Positions 47,108-58,530 of a stretch of DNA of 64,000 nt are shown in pieces. Below the pieces are notes generated by a model, which was not told the DNA's origin, made no database searches, and was given only the letters and a program-made list of their open reading frames with translations. Origin of the DNA: Paragorgia papillata (Eukaryota; Cnidaria; Anthozoa; Scleralcyonacea; Coralliidae); NCBI GenBank assembly GCA_035771165.1, contig JAWNZC010000001.1, positions 3,405,001 through 3,469,000 on the forward strand. Direction: 5' to 3'. A program made the position numbers and the translations under genes. Position 1 is the stretch's first letter. Each line of letters begins with the position of its first letter.

Positions 47108-47457
47108 GTCTAGTGGGATTTCGTAAAAAAGGCCCTGCGTCCTGCGAATTAAGAGTCAAGGAACATTTGTGGGTAAAAGGTGGGAACAAGACTTTCTAGC
47201 ATAAGTCAAGTATCCTGAAGCCGATAACTGGTTACCAAGCGAAATTTGTAGTTTTTTACCGTGTAATTTGCTTAAAAAAATGTCCGCTAAATTGTGAATT
47301 TGGGACACTTCTTGAACCATTTTCTGCAATAACTCTAACGAGGCAAGCAAAAATGACAAATGAATGTTTATATATACCAATGTTTTGAGGGTCCGAGAAT
47401 GTGATCAGTGATAAGCCAGGTGCTTAATTATGCAAATTAGCTTTCAATGACAAATTA
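47108..47457. mobile_element. Truncated left end of the 4.2-kb transposon, fragment 2
   Basis: Same breakpoint as fragment 1, GTCTAGTGGGATTTCG to GACAAATTA, then Kelch sequence. Confidence 0.85.
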
Positions 47458-47552
47458 GAATCATTCAATTTTGATCGCTATTCATGTATTCATGGGAAGA
47501 ACTTCCCCCAATGAATGAAGCCCGAGTGTTTGCTACTGCTGTAGCTTGCTAG
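47458..47552 (+). pseudogene. Kelch gene 3'-end remnant 2
   Basis: Corresponds to remnant 1 but contains an 8-bp duplication (TTCATGTATTCATGGG) that breaks the frame. It ends GTAGCTTGCTAG. Confidence 0.85.
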
Positions 47553-47874
47553 ATGTCTTGGAGTTGTGTATTATAAGAACTAGTTTTCTTCAATTTGTAA
47601 GATTTTTCTCTATTTTTAAATAAAGGTTTCTTAAAAACATGTCGAGTGAAACGAAATGCGTTAGTTTAGGTTAATTGTGTAGTACCGCGCACGCGCATTT
47701 TGCTGAGAATGTTTACAAAATAATAGTGCAGTGCAAAAGTCAAGACGGGAGAAGGTAAAAATAAGATTACAAAAGTAGATATGAAACAGAAACAAAAACG
47801 AGTGGACAACAAGAAGTTAAATATGAAAGCTAGCAAGAAAAGATTGGAAAAAATATTTCAAAAAAGAAAGTTTT

Positions 47875-48665
47875 TATAGAGCGTCTCACCGGCGATCATA
47901 GAGTTGTGGATTGCGTTCGAATCGCGATAATTACACTCAATTCTTATTTTCGAGCTTCTCTTCACAATTTGTATTACGAATACGACATTACCATTTACAT
48001 AATATTTGCACATATCAGTATATATAAAGCATCAAACTCAACCTACGTACGTTCAAATCATCTGAGTCCCAGTAACGTAGAAGTTAGAGCGTCTCACCAG
48101 CGATCAGAAGGTTGTTGTTGATTTGAGTTCTGCTCTGGAACTCAGAAAGTGTTTTGAGTATTGAGTAACTCGATGCCCGACCTAGCATATCCATCTTTTC
48201 TCTTTAATAACAACATGCATTACGACATTAACATATATTATCATACATTCACATTGCAGTATGTCATGCATCAGATTCAACCTACGTTCAAAATATCAGA
48301 GTTCCAATAGCTCAATAATAGTTGTAGCGTCTCAGCGGCGATCAAAAGGTTGTGCAACTGATAAATCTTTCCGAGTAAAATAACTGCATGAAGAACATTT
48401 ACACCAATTCTCATGCCAGAGCTAGCATATATACATCTCTTCTCTTAACAGCATGCATTACGACATTAACATATATCTAATATCATCATATATACTTGCA
48501 CACAATATATTATATATAATGTCATACATCGAACTCAACCAATACAACCAGAACCTATACGTTCAAATCATCTTAGTCTTAGTAGCTCAATGGGTAAAGC
48601 ATCTCGCATGCAGGCGATCAGAAGATTGTGGTTGCGAGTCTCGCTTGAGAAATGGGAATTTGCAA
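47875..48665. repeat. tRNA-like repeat array between genes 3 and 4
   Basis: Near-identical to the 43920-44715 and 51755-52550 arrays. One unit has an extra GCATGCAG inserted after ATCTC, shared with 52480-52495. Confidence 0.8.
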
Positions 48666-48698
48666 GTGAAAATTACATCCGGTATTTTAATAACGTCG

Positions 48699-48776
48699 AG
48701 GTCACGACCTTTTTAATCACGAGATTCTGTTGTATTCAATTTCGAAATATCAAATTATTCTTGTCTATTGACGTGG
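48699..48776 (+). promoter_or_regulatory. Conserved upstream motifs of gene 4
   Basis: AGGTCACGACCT at 48699-48710 and TGACGTGG at 48769-48776, 224 and 154 bp before the ATG. Confidence 0.4.
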
Positions 48777-48922
48777 CAAAGTAAAAGTGAAAGCTCTGAA
48801 TTCGTCTGTGGTTCTACACTAATCATTTACGGTCAACGATATTCGTAAATTGCTAACAAAGACTTCCAACGATGAAAGGAAAAACTTAGCTTTGTTATTG
48901 AGAAAAGAGAAAGCGCGAAGAG

Positions 48923-50512
48923 ATGGAATCCTACGAGCAAGGTTACGATGTAGATCGGTTTGAGAATGACGTTAGTCAAAACTACCATTGCCCAATTTGT
49001 CTAAACGTCTTCAAACAACCAGTAATGTGTCAGAGAAACCAACACTTTTTCTGTCGCCCTTGCATCACTCGACATCTGACGAATTCACGGACATGTCCTT
49101 CATGTAAGGAAGAACTTACATTGGAAACATTAACTCCAGCTCCAAGAATCGTGACAGGCTGTCTGTCTGAATTGAATATTCGTTGCGATTATTTCAACAG
49201 AGGCTGTCGTGAGCTTTTGCAGCTGGGAGATCTTGAAAGTCACGTCAAAGATTGTGGGTTCACTCCAGTGGAGTGTTCCAACGAAGGATGTCTTGTGGAG
49301 ATCAACAAACGAGATCGGACTCATCACGAGACAGAAGTTTGCGAATTCAGAAAGGTGAAGTGCCACAATTGCGCTGAGATGGCGAAGGAAATGGCCGAGG
49401 TTAAGATGAACTTGAAGGCAATGAATGACAAGATTCAAGAAATGGACGAACTTAATAAGATGAACGTTGCAACAGCAAATAACGACATGGCGGAAATAAA
49501 GATGAATTTGATGGAAATCAAGGAGCAGCTGACAACACTACCAGATCAAAGTCAAACATTGCGTGGTTTTCAAACCGAGCAAGAGAAAATGATGAAAAGA
49601 ATTGAAGAAACCAAATCTGATGGCAGAAGCACGAAGTCTGGTGGTGTGGTTATTGCAGGTGGTTGGAATGGCAACAAGCTAAACTCCGTGGAAATGTTCA
49701 GCTTGTCGACGAGGTCGTGGACAGTATTACATTCAATGAAAGAATGTCGTTATACGGCATCTGCATTTATTTACAAAGACCAAATAACTGTCAACGGAGG
49801 TATGACTGATCATGGTCGTAGTGATAGCATGGAAAGTTTATCCATTAACGCCATTATGGAGTCCGCCCAATGGTTTGGTTTTCCAGCCAAACTTCCTTGC
49901 AAGTTGCGTGGACACTGTAGTGTAGTTTATAATGGACGGTTGTTAGTAATAGGGGGGTATGACGGTAAATACTTTGACAGTATTTATGAAGTTTCACTTG
50001 ATCCTCCTTATACCTCAAAGTCCTTAACTAGAATACCAGAACCGAAAGTGTATGCTGGCGTTGAATTATTTAATGATAGAGTTTTTATTGTTGGAGGAAG
50101 TACAACCTTCAGCTCTAAAGATAGTGTTGATAGCGTTGTAATGTACGATATTAGCAAGAACCAATGTAAAGAAATGGCACCACTTCCTTTTGCTGTGTCT
50201 CTAATGGCAACAGTAAGTTGGGGTGACAATGTAATTGTAATAGGCGGTGTTGACAAAGATGGTGAAGCGTTAAATACTGTTGTTATTTATAATGTTCAGA
50301 CAGAAAAGAGTCATATGTTACCTGCAATGAAATATAAGAGGAAAGGATGTGCGGCGGTTGTTACTGGGAATGTCATTATTGTAATGGGTGGGAGCGAGGA
50401 GCGAGGAAACCGCCTTAAGTCAGTTGAATCATTCAGTTTTGATCGCTATTCATGGGAAGAATTTCCCCCAATGAATGAAGTTCGATTGTGGGCTACTGCT
50501 GTAGCTTGCTAG
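48923..50512 (+). CDS. RING / TRAF-zinc-finger / Kelch protein, gene 4 (recombinant)
   Basis: Single exon, 529 codons. The RING (C23 to C61) and both TRAF zinc fingers are intact. The coiled coil has one fewer module than gene 1. Six Kelch blades are complete. From the TRAF region to within blade 3 it follows gene 5 almost exactly (RELLQLG, EFRKVKC, VNGGMTDHGRSD). From about 49998 it follows gene 3 exactly (SLTRIPEPK, GGSTTFSSKD, EERGNRLK, ATAVAC). The switch lies between 49987 and 49998. AATAAA is at 50581. It reads as a functional mosaic gene. Confidence 0.92.
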   Translation: MESYEQGYDVDRFENDVSQNYHCPICLNVFKQPVMCQRNQHFFCRPCITRHLTNSRTCPSCKEELTLETLTPAPRIVTGCLSELNIRCDYFNRGCRELLQLGDLESHVKDCGFTPVECSNEGCLVEINKRDRTHHETEVCEFRKVKCHNCAEMAKEMAEVKMNLKAMNDKIQEMDELNKMNVATANNDMAEIKMNLMEIKEQLTTLPDQSQTLRGFQTEQEKMMKRIEETKSDGRSTKSGGVVIAGGWNGNKLNSVEMFSLSTRSWTVLHSMKECRYTASAFIYKDQITVNGGMTDHGRSDSMESLSINAIMESAQWFGFPAKLPCKLRGHCSVVYNGRLLVIGGYDGKYFDSIYEVSLDPPYTSKSLTRIPEPKVYAGVELFNDRVFIVGGSTTFSSKDSVDSVVMYDISKNQCKEMAPLPFAVSLMATVSWGDNVIVIGGVDKDGEALNTVVIYNVQTEKSHMLPAMKYKRKGCAAVVTGNVIIVMGGSEERGNRLKSVESFSFDRYSWEEFPPMNEVRLWATAVAC

Positions 50513-50991
50513 ATATTTTAGAGTTGTATATTATAAGAACTTTGTTTCCCTCAATTTGTAAGATTATTTTTTTACTTTTAAATAAAGGTTTCTTAAAAAC
50601 ATGTCGAGTGAAACGAGATGCGTTAGTTTAGGTTCATGCATAATTGTTTAGCACCACGCACGCGCGCCGCAAAAGTCAAGACAGGGAAGAGAACGTTAAA
50701 ATGAGATTGCAAAAATAGCTGAAAGAGAAACAAAAGCAAGTGGAGAACAAGACCTCAAAAAAGCTATCGGAAAATAGATTGGAAAAATAATATTGCGAAA
50801 AAGGAAAGTAGTTTATAGAGCGTCTCACTGGCGATCAAGTCCAGCTTGGGAAATCGGATTTTTTTTTTAGTAAAATAGCTCGGAAAATATTTACACACAT
50901 GCAGTTCTCATGCATGCTCGAGCTTCTCTTAACAACATTCATTACGATATTAACATGATATATAAATACTTGCACGTAGCAGGATATATTA

Positions 50992-51341
50992 GTCTAGTGG
51001 GATTTCGTAAAAAAGGCCCTGCGTCCTGCGAATTAAGAGTCAAGGAACATTTGTGGGTAAAAGGTGGGAACAAGACTTTCTAGCATAAGTCAAGTATCCT
51101 GAAGCCGATAACTGGTTACCAAGCGAAATTTGTAGTTTTTTACCGTGTAATTTGCTTTAAAAAATGTCCGCTAAATTGTGAATTTGGGACACTTCTTGAA
51201 CCATTTTCTGCAATAACTCTAACGAGGCAAGCAAAAATGACAAATGAATGTTTATATATACCAATGTTTTGAGGGTCCGAGAATGTGATCAGTGATAAGC
51301 CAGGTGCTTAATTATGCAAATTAGCTTTCAATGACAAATTA
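50992..51341. mobile_element. Truncated left end of the 4.2-kb transposon, fragment 3
   Basis: Exactly 3,884 bp downstream of fragment 2 and nearly identical to it. Confidence 0.85.
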
Positions 51342-51428
51342 GAATCATTCAATTTTGATCGCTATTCATGGGAAGAACTTCCCCCAATGAATGAAGCCCG
51401 AGTGTTTGCTACTGCTGTAGCTTGCTAG
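51342..51428 (+). pseudogene. Kelch gene 3'-end remnant 3
   Basis: Like remnant 2 but without its 8-bp duplication. The 28-codon frame to TAG is open. It encodes the distinctive ARVFATAVAC ending. Confidence 0.85.
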
Positions 51429-51754
51429 ATGTCTTGGAGTTGTGTATTATAAGAACTAGTTTTCTTCAATTTGTAAGATTTTTCTCTATTTTTAAATAAA
51501 GGTTTCTTAAAAACATGTCGAGTGAAACGAAATGCGTTAGTTTAGGTTAATTGTGTAGTACCGCGCACGCGCATTTTGCTGAGAATGTTTACAAAATAAT
51601 AGTGCAGTGCAAAAGTCAAGACGGGAGAAGGTAAAAATAAGATTACAAAAGTAGATATGAAACAGAAACAAAAACGAGTGGACAACAAGAAGTTAAATAT
51701 GAAAGCTAGCAAGAAAAGATTGGAAAAAATATTTCAAAAAAGAAAGTTTTTATA

Positions 51755-52550
51755 GAGCGTCTCACCGGCGATCATAGAGTTGTGGATTGCGTTCGAATCG
51801 CGATAATTACACTCGATTCTTATTTTCGAGCTTCTCTTCACAATTTGTATTACGAATACGACATTACCATTTACATAATATTTGCACATATCAGTATATA
51901 TAAAGCATCAAACTCAACCTACGTACGTTCAAATCATCTGAGTCCCAGTAACGTAGAAGTTAGAGCGTCTCACCAGCGATCAGAAGGTTGTTGTTGATTT
52001 AAGTTCTGCTCTGGAACTCAGAAAGTGTTTTGAGTATTGAGTAACTCGATGCCCGACCTAGCATATCCATCTTTTCTCTTTAATAACAACATGCATTACG
52101 ACATTAACATATATTATCATACATTCACATTGCAGTATATAATGTCATGCATCAGATTCAACCTACGTTCAAAATATCAGAGTTCCAATAGCTCAATAAT
52201 AGTTGTAGCGTCTCAGCGGCGATCAAAAGGTTGTGCAACTGATAAATCTTTCCGAGTAAAATAACTGCATGAAGAACATTTACACCAATTCTCATGCCAG
52301 AGCTAGCATATATACATCTCTTCTCTTAACAGCATGCATTACGACATTAACATATATCTAATATCATCATATATACTTGCACACAATATATTATATATAA
52401 TGTCATACATCGAACTCAACCAATACAACCAGAACCTATACGTTCAAATCATCTTAGTCTTAGTAGCTCAATGGGTAAAGCATCTCGCATGCAGGCGATC
52501 AGAAGATTGTGGTTGCGAGTCTCGCTTGAGAAATGGGAATTTGCAAGTGA
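51755..52550. repeat. tRNA-like repeat array between genes 4 and 5
   Basis: Four units as in the two preceding intergenic regions. Confidence 0.8.
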
Positions 52551-52579
52551 AAATTACATCCGGTATTTTAATAACGTCG

Positions 52580-52657
52580 AGGTCACGACCTTTTTAATCA
52601 CGAGATTCTGTTGTATTCAATTTCGAAATATCAAATTATTCTTGTCTATTGACGTGG
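52580..52657 (+). promoter_or_regulatory. Conserved upstream motifs of gene 5
   Basis: AGGTCACGACCT at 52580-52591 and TGACGTGG at 52650-52657 are retained although the start codon downstream is deleted. Confidence 0.35.
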
Positions 52658-52781
52658 CAAAGTAAAAGTGAAAGCTCTGAATTCGTCTGTGGTTCTACAC
52701 TAATCATTTACAGTCAACGATATTCGTAAATTGCTAACAAAGACTTCCAACGATGAAAGGAAAAACTTAGCTTTGTTATTC

Positions 52782-54101
52782 TTCAACAGAGGCTGTCGTG
52801 AGCTTTTGCAGCTGGGAGATCTTGAAAGTCACGTCAAAGATTGTGGGTTCACTCCAGTGGAGTGTTCCAACGAAGGATGTCTTGTGGAGATCAACAAACG
52901 AGATCGGACTCATCACGAGACAGAAGTTTGCGAATTCAGAAAGGTGAAGTGCCACAATTGCGCTGAGATGGCGAAGGAAATGGACGAGGTTAAGATGAAC
53001 TTGAAGGCAATGAATGACAAGATTCAAGAAATGGACGAACTTAATAAGTTGAACGTTGCAACAGCAAATAACGACATGGCGGAAATAAAGATGAATTTGA
53101 TGGAAATCAAGGAGCAGCTGACAACACTACCAGATCAAAGTCAAACATTGCGTGGTTTTCAAACCGAGCAAGAGAAAATGATGAAAAGAATTGAAGAAAC
53201 CAAATCTGATGGCAGAAGCACGAAGTCTGGTGGTGTGGTTATTGCAGGTGGTTGGAATGGCAACAAGCTAAACTCCGTGGAAATGTTCAGCTTGTCGACG
53301 AGGTCGTGGACAGTATTACATTCAATGAAAGAATGTCGTTATACGGCATCTGCATTTATTTACAAAGACCAAATAACTGTCAACGGAGGTATGACTGATC
53401 ATGGTCGTAGTGATAGCATGGAAAGTTTATCCATTAACCCCATTATGGAGTCCGCCCAATGGTTTGGTTTTCCAGCCAAACTTCCTTGCAAGTTGCGTGG
53501 ACACTGTAGTGTAGTTTATAATGGACGGTTGTTAGTAATAGGGGGGTATGACGGTAAATACTTTGACAGTATTTATGAAGTTTCACTTCATCCTCCTTAT
53601 ACCTCAAAGTTCTTGACTAGAATGCCAGAACCAAAAGTGTATGCTGGCGTAGAATTATTTAATGATAAAGTGTTTATTGTTGGAGGAAGGACAACCTTCA
53701 ACTCTGAAGATTGTGTTGATAGCGTCGTAATGTACGATATTAACAAGAACGAATGTAAAGAAATGGCGCCACTACCTTTTGCTGTGTCTCTAATGGCAAC
53801 AGTAACTTGGGGTGACAATGTAGTTGTAATAGGGGGTGTTGACAAAGATGATGAAGAGTTAAATACTGTTGTTATTTATAATGTTCAGTCAGAAAAGAGT
53901 CATATGTTACCTGCAATGAAATATAAGAGGAAAGGATGTGCGGCGGTTGTTACTGGGAATGCCATTGTTGTAATGTTTGGGCTAGATGAGCAAGGAGACT
54001 ACCTTAAGTCAGTTGAATCATTCAGTTTTGATCGCTATTCATGGGAAGAACTTTCCCCAATGAATGAAGCCCGAGTGTGGGCTACTGCTGTAGCTTGGTA
54101 A
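52782..54101 (+). pseudogene. RING-less TRAF / Kelch gene 5
   Basis: The shared 5' leader (AACTTAGCTTTGTTATT) is joined directly to TTCAACAGAGGCTGTCGTGA, which is codon ~91 of the family. About 295 bp carrying the ATG and the entire RING are gone. The downstream frame is open through the second TRAF zinc finger, coiled coil and six Kelch blades to TAA. The first in-frame ATG is at 52968, after the zinc fingers, giving 377 codons of coiled coil plus propeller. If expressed it could bind partners without ligase activity, as a dominant-negative form. Otherwise it is a pseudogene. One blade has VMFGL where others have VMGGL. AATAAA is at 54172. Confidence 0.85.
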
Positions 54102-54616
54102 CTGTTTTAGAATTGTGTATTATAAGAACTTTGTTTTCTTCAATTTGTAAGAGTATTTTTTTTAATTTTTAAATAAAGGTTTCTTAAAAACATGTCGAGT
54201 GAAACGGGATGCGTTAGTTTAGGTTCATGCATAATTGTTTAGCACCACGCACGCGCGCCGCAGAAGTCAAGACGGGGAAGAGAACGTAAAAATGAGATTG
54301 CAAAAATAGCTGTAAGAGGAACAAAAGCAAGTGGAGAACAAGACCTCAAAAAAGCTATCGGAAAATAGATTGGAAAAATAATATTGCAAAAAAGGAAAGT
54401 AGTTTATAGAGCGTCTCACTGGCGATCAAGTCCAGCTTGGGAAATCGGGAAATTTTTTTGAGTAAAATAGCTCGAAAAATATTTACACACAGTTCTCATG
54501 CATGCTCGAGCTTCTCTTAACAACATACATTACGATATTAACATGATATATAATACTTGCACGTAGCAGGATATATTAGTCTAGTGGGATTTCGTAAAAA
54601 AGGCCCTGCGTCCTGC

Positions 54617-55516
54617 GCATGGCTAGAAATCCAGGACACTCAGCGGCAGTTGCCTGTGGGCTCATATTTAGATGGAATATTAATTTGAAAATTCTGATGG
54701 CTAAATATCGATCATTTCGGCTATAAACAGAAGTCTATAGCAATAAATTAAAGTAGAGTTATTCGCTAAAATGTCTTATTGACCCATTTCTTACCCAAAT
54801 ATCAAATTACAAAAGGTTTAATCGTCTAGACAGGCCTGTACACTCATACTCACAAAAATTGCCGCATAAATTTCGGTTATTATATCTGAATCCACAGTTA
54901 CATTTAATAATAATAACAGCGGTTAAGACCCTGGCAACCTAGCAACAGCTCCATAAGAAATGGCGGACAAGAACACGAAATTATCGAGGAATGCATTGCT
55001 TCTTCACGCCGAGTTCAGTATTTATCTCGGCGCTTGATGGATTAAATTACAACGACTCGGCTGCAATAAATCGTACATTTTAAGGTCTTTGGGAACCTAT
55101 TAAACAACGAAAAAGTGGAACGAACAACTCCGCAAAACAAAGTAACGTTCATCCCGAGCAAATTCAGACGTTCGCATCGTGGACAAACAACACAGAAGCA
55201 GCCAAAATTGGAGCTCCAAAATAAGTGCTATAGCAGATTAAGAGACTTTAAACAGCGAATAAGAGGTATGCTTACGAGGGGCTTGGGAATCTATTTAGGA
55301 CACTCCAAACTTAATAGAAATTGTAGTGCTGAACGATTGTTCAATTTGGTGAAGTTTTGGACGTTCGCATGTCGGAATTTACAATAGTAAATAACCGAAA
55401 ATGATTGTTCTTTATATTTCCTTAAGAAATCTATTGAAGGACGCCATATTGAATTAATTAAAGAGGGATTCAGTGCGCATGCTTTGCCGCCATGTTGTCC
55501 TCGATTTCTGGCCATG
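54617..55516. mobile_element. ~900-bp insertion in the transposon left arm
   Basis: Absent from the fragments at 43171, 47108 and 50992. It starts CATGGCTAGAAATCCAGGAC and ends ATTTCTGGCCATGAATTAAG. CATGGC(TAGAAAT) and (ATTTCTG)GCCATG form inverted ends. No recognisable coding. The frame at 55115-55387 has no known features. Confidence 0.7.
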
Positions 55517-55921
55517 AATTAAGAGTCAAGGAGCATTTGTGGGTAAAAGGTGGGAACAAGACTTTCTAGCATAAGTCAAGTATCCTGAAGCCGATAACTG
55601 GTTCCCAAGCGAAATTTGTAGTTTTTTACCGTCTAATTTGCTTAAACAAAATGTCCGCCAAATTGTCAATTTGGGACACTTCTTGAACCATTTTCTGCAA
55701 CTCTAACCAGGCAAGCAAAAATGACAAATGAAGTGTTTATATATACCTATGTTTTGAGGGTCCGAGAATGTGATCAGTGCATGATAAGCCACAAATTAGC
55801 TTCCAATGAATTACGTAACTGTCCATGTAACAATTGCCACAATACTCCTAATTGATGCTTATATGCAGACATGACGGGGCAATAGGTCTCACTCGCAAAT
55901 GTCTCATCCTGAAGTGTGGTA

Positions 55922-56460
55922 CAGTGGAACCCCGCCATACGACCACCTCGTTATTACGACCACTTTGTTTTCTGCCCTGAATACATTCTAAGTAGTGTAA
56001 TACTCCCTCGTTAATACGACCACCCCGTTATTACGACCACTTTTTTCTGGCCTGAATACATTCTAAGAAGTGTAATACTCTCCCGTTAATACGACCACCC
56101 CGTTAATACGACCACCTCGTTAATACGACCACCCAGTTAATACGACCACCCAGTTAATACGACCACCTCGTTATTACGACCACCTCGTTATTACGACCAC
56201 TTTTTACTGGCCTGAATACATTCTAAGTAGTGTAATACTCCCCCGTTATTACGACCACCTCGTTATTACGACCACTTTTTTCTGGCCTGAATACATTCTA
56301 AGAAGTGTAATACTCCCCCGTTAATACGACCACCCCGTTAATACGACCACCCCGTTATTACGACCACTTTTTTCTGGCCTGAATACATTCTAAGTACTGT
56401 AATACTCTCCCGTTATTACGACCACAGCCCGACGGTGGTCGTATTAACGAGGTTCCACTG
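55922..56460. mobile_element. Nested TIR element of ACGACCACC minisatellite
   Basis: Tips CAGTGGAACCCCG and GAGGTTCCACTG. The interior is a minisatellite of TCGTTATTACGACCACC with a longer spacer, TGGCCTGAATACATTCTAAG, recurring five times. The tip resembles CAGTCGAACC of 14156-16092, suggesting related Tc1/mariner-like families. Confidence 0.8.
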
Positions 56461-56464
56461 TTGA

Positions 56465-58530
56465 ATAAACTGCTTGTTGGACTAGACCATAGCCATACAA
56501 CGAGTTTGATCATCACTCTCTTGCTTACATGCACACACGGATTTGCGGCATTTGCAACGACGCATCATGCATTGCTTTTTGCACGCACATGAAATAATTT
56601 CGGGGCAACTTTCTGGGCTCGGACTCAATGACATCAGAATGGGCTGTAGTCCTGAATCACCATGTTTCCATCCCATGTCCACGGGTGCAGGAAGCGCAGG
56701 GGCGGCACAGTAAGCATTTCTCCAAACCATTGCTTGATAGTGTACTCGCATCAAATGGAAGCGGAGAGCATCACTTGTCGGTGGCAGTGCTTCAGATTTT
56801 ACCAGTCTTGGAGAACAGTATGTACATGCCTTGCTGCATCAACTGCAGAGTCTGCTAGGTGTGCACACCATATATTCTACAGACAAACGTTTCTGAAGAT
56901 CGAATGGTCTCCTCTGAGTTCACCGTTTCCCAAGTTTATGAGCAGTTGATGGTGGTCTTTGAAGACTTTCCATGCATGATGACCTTTTGGGGTGTGATTT
57001 GCGATGTAGGATGTGGTGTCGCACCCGGTTAATGCGTGAAATGGTAACAGAGTTGTTGCCGAAACTCTTGGTAGGTTGTTGAAAACCACATCAATGGGTA
57101 TATATCGTCGTTTCTTGGTGGTACCGGACATCATCCAGAAGTGTTCACATTGTACACGTGGGAAGTGGGAAACAAAAGCACGAGAGCATCAGTCAATGTC
57201 CTGTGACGACACAACAACTGTATTGAACTGGCTGTGCACAGAATGTAACACCAACCTAGTGTCAGCTTCTTCATGTGTGGCTCTCAGTTGAGTCAAAACA
57301 GTGGTTGTCTTTGACGACCTAACTACCATCTCCTTATCATCAGGTGCCTGCGAACACAGTTCCTCAGACAGGAAATGTGCAAGATCAACTTTATTATCAG
57401 GGAGTAACAGAAAGTTTGTCCAGTTTTTTGGCAGACGTACATCACGACCTTCAACAAGTCGTCTGATTGGTCGAGCTGCTTTCGTGCGTCGTGTCCTAGT
57501 AGCACCCTTGATTGTCTCTTCTCTATATCTGTCGAACACAACGTCGACCCTTAGATAGTAAGAACCTGCCTTCAGTACTGCTCTTACGTATGTGTCAGCC
57601 AAATCCCCTAAGGTCAATGCATTGTCAGGCTTTCCCAGTGCAACCACCAGTGCATGCTTGTCCATCAATAATGAGGCAAGACGATGAGTCGTGAACTTCA
57701 ATAGCTTCAGGACAGACTATGTCTTCAGTTAACTTATCTGCCAGTGCGGAGTGTGCCATTCATTTCGGCAAGTGATACAGGAACTGCTAGAAGCTCGTGC
57801 TTTAGGACAGCTGTCAAGTCAACTGGACGACCTGACAAGGCGTTGGAAGACATTTCTGTCTGCCTTAATTCAGGATAGTTCTCTTGTCTTTGTCTTTAGC
57901 CTCTTTGACCACTTCATACAGAGATGCAAATATTTTGGCCTTACTCTTGTGTAGGGTGGCATGAATTGGGACATCTGGCTTGTCACCTTGCTCATCTATA
58001 CAACCATCCTCACTTCAACTAATTTATTCACTTCTTCTAGTCCGAGTTCTTGGGCACAAAGTAACGATTTTTGGATTGCCTCTGTTGTTAGGTCTTTTGT
58101 GGCGAGATTTTGGAATGACCCTGGTGAAATTGATGCAAACACCTCAAATCCCTGGAAGGCCGAGAGCAATGCCGTCTCGTCCTCATTGTCCCGCTTTTAC
58201 CGTGATTTGGTATAGCTTCATTGTGAACACGTGTATTACCAGGAACTACTATATGTACATTACATGCGTTGCAGCTGCAATGTGAGACCTCAGATTATAC
58301 GAAAGGGTCCATCTACAAAGCGCTGATGTTGTCTTCGTGATGCCAATCATCCACCTCCTTTCTTTCCTGTACCATTTATCCACTCCATGGCTTGGTCTGG
58401 ATCTACTTGGTTGAACGTTTGAGCAGAACGCTTGACAACAAAGTTCCCCTTTTGAAACTCCGATAACACGGGTCACTAGAAGTTGGTGCATGTCGGCTAT
58501 ATACACTGGACCCCATCATGCATAGTTCAG
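56465..58530 (-). pseudogene. Decayed internal ORF of the 4.2-kb transposon
   Basis: Minus-strand fragments follow each other in collinear order but in shifting frames. They are YIADMHQLLVTRVIGVSKGE (58506-58249), VFASISPGSFQNLATKDLTT (about 58140 down), HATLHKSKAKIFASLYEVVK, the frame 57701-57189 (MKFTTHRLASLLMDKHALVV ... SHEEADTRL-like AT-HEEADTRLVLHSVH), PFHALTGCDTTSYIANHTPK (57134-56877), and a tail with a cysteine cluster CACKKQCMMRRCKCRKSVCA (56754-56482). I recall similar multi-copy proteins in cnidarian genomes, function unknown. The HEEADTR and TGCDTTS motifs are its hallmarks. At least three frame breaks make it non-functional here. Confidence 0.7.

Noticed and set aside
52731..52781. 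Non-ATG start (TTG) for gene 5 in the leader
   Set aside because: The leader is untranslated in sister genes. A TTG start would add about 17 unconserved residues, and the first real ATG is at 52968.
57076..58285. Plus-strand frames opposite the decayed transposon ORF
   Set aside because: They are shadows of the minus-strand coding remnant, which carries the recognisable motifs.
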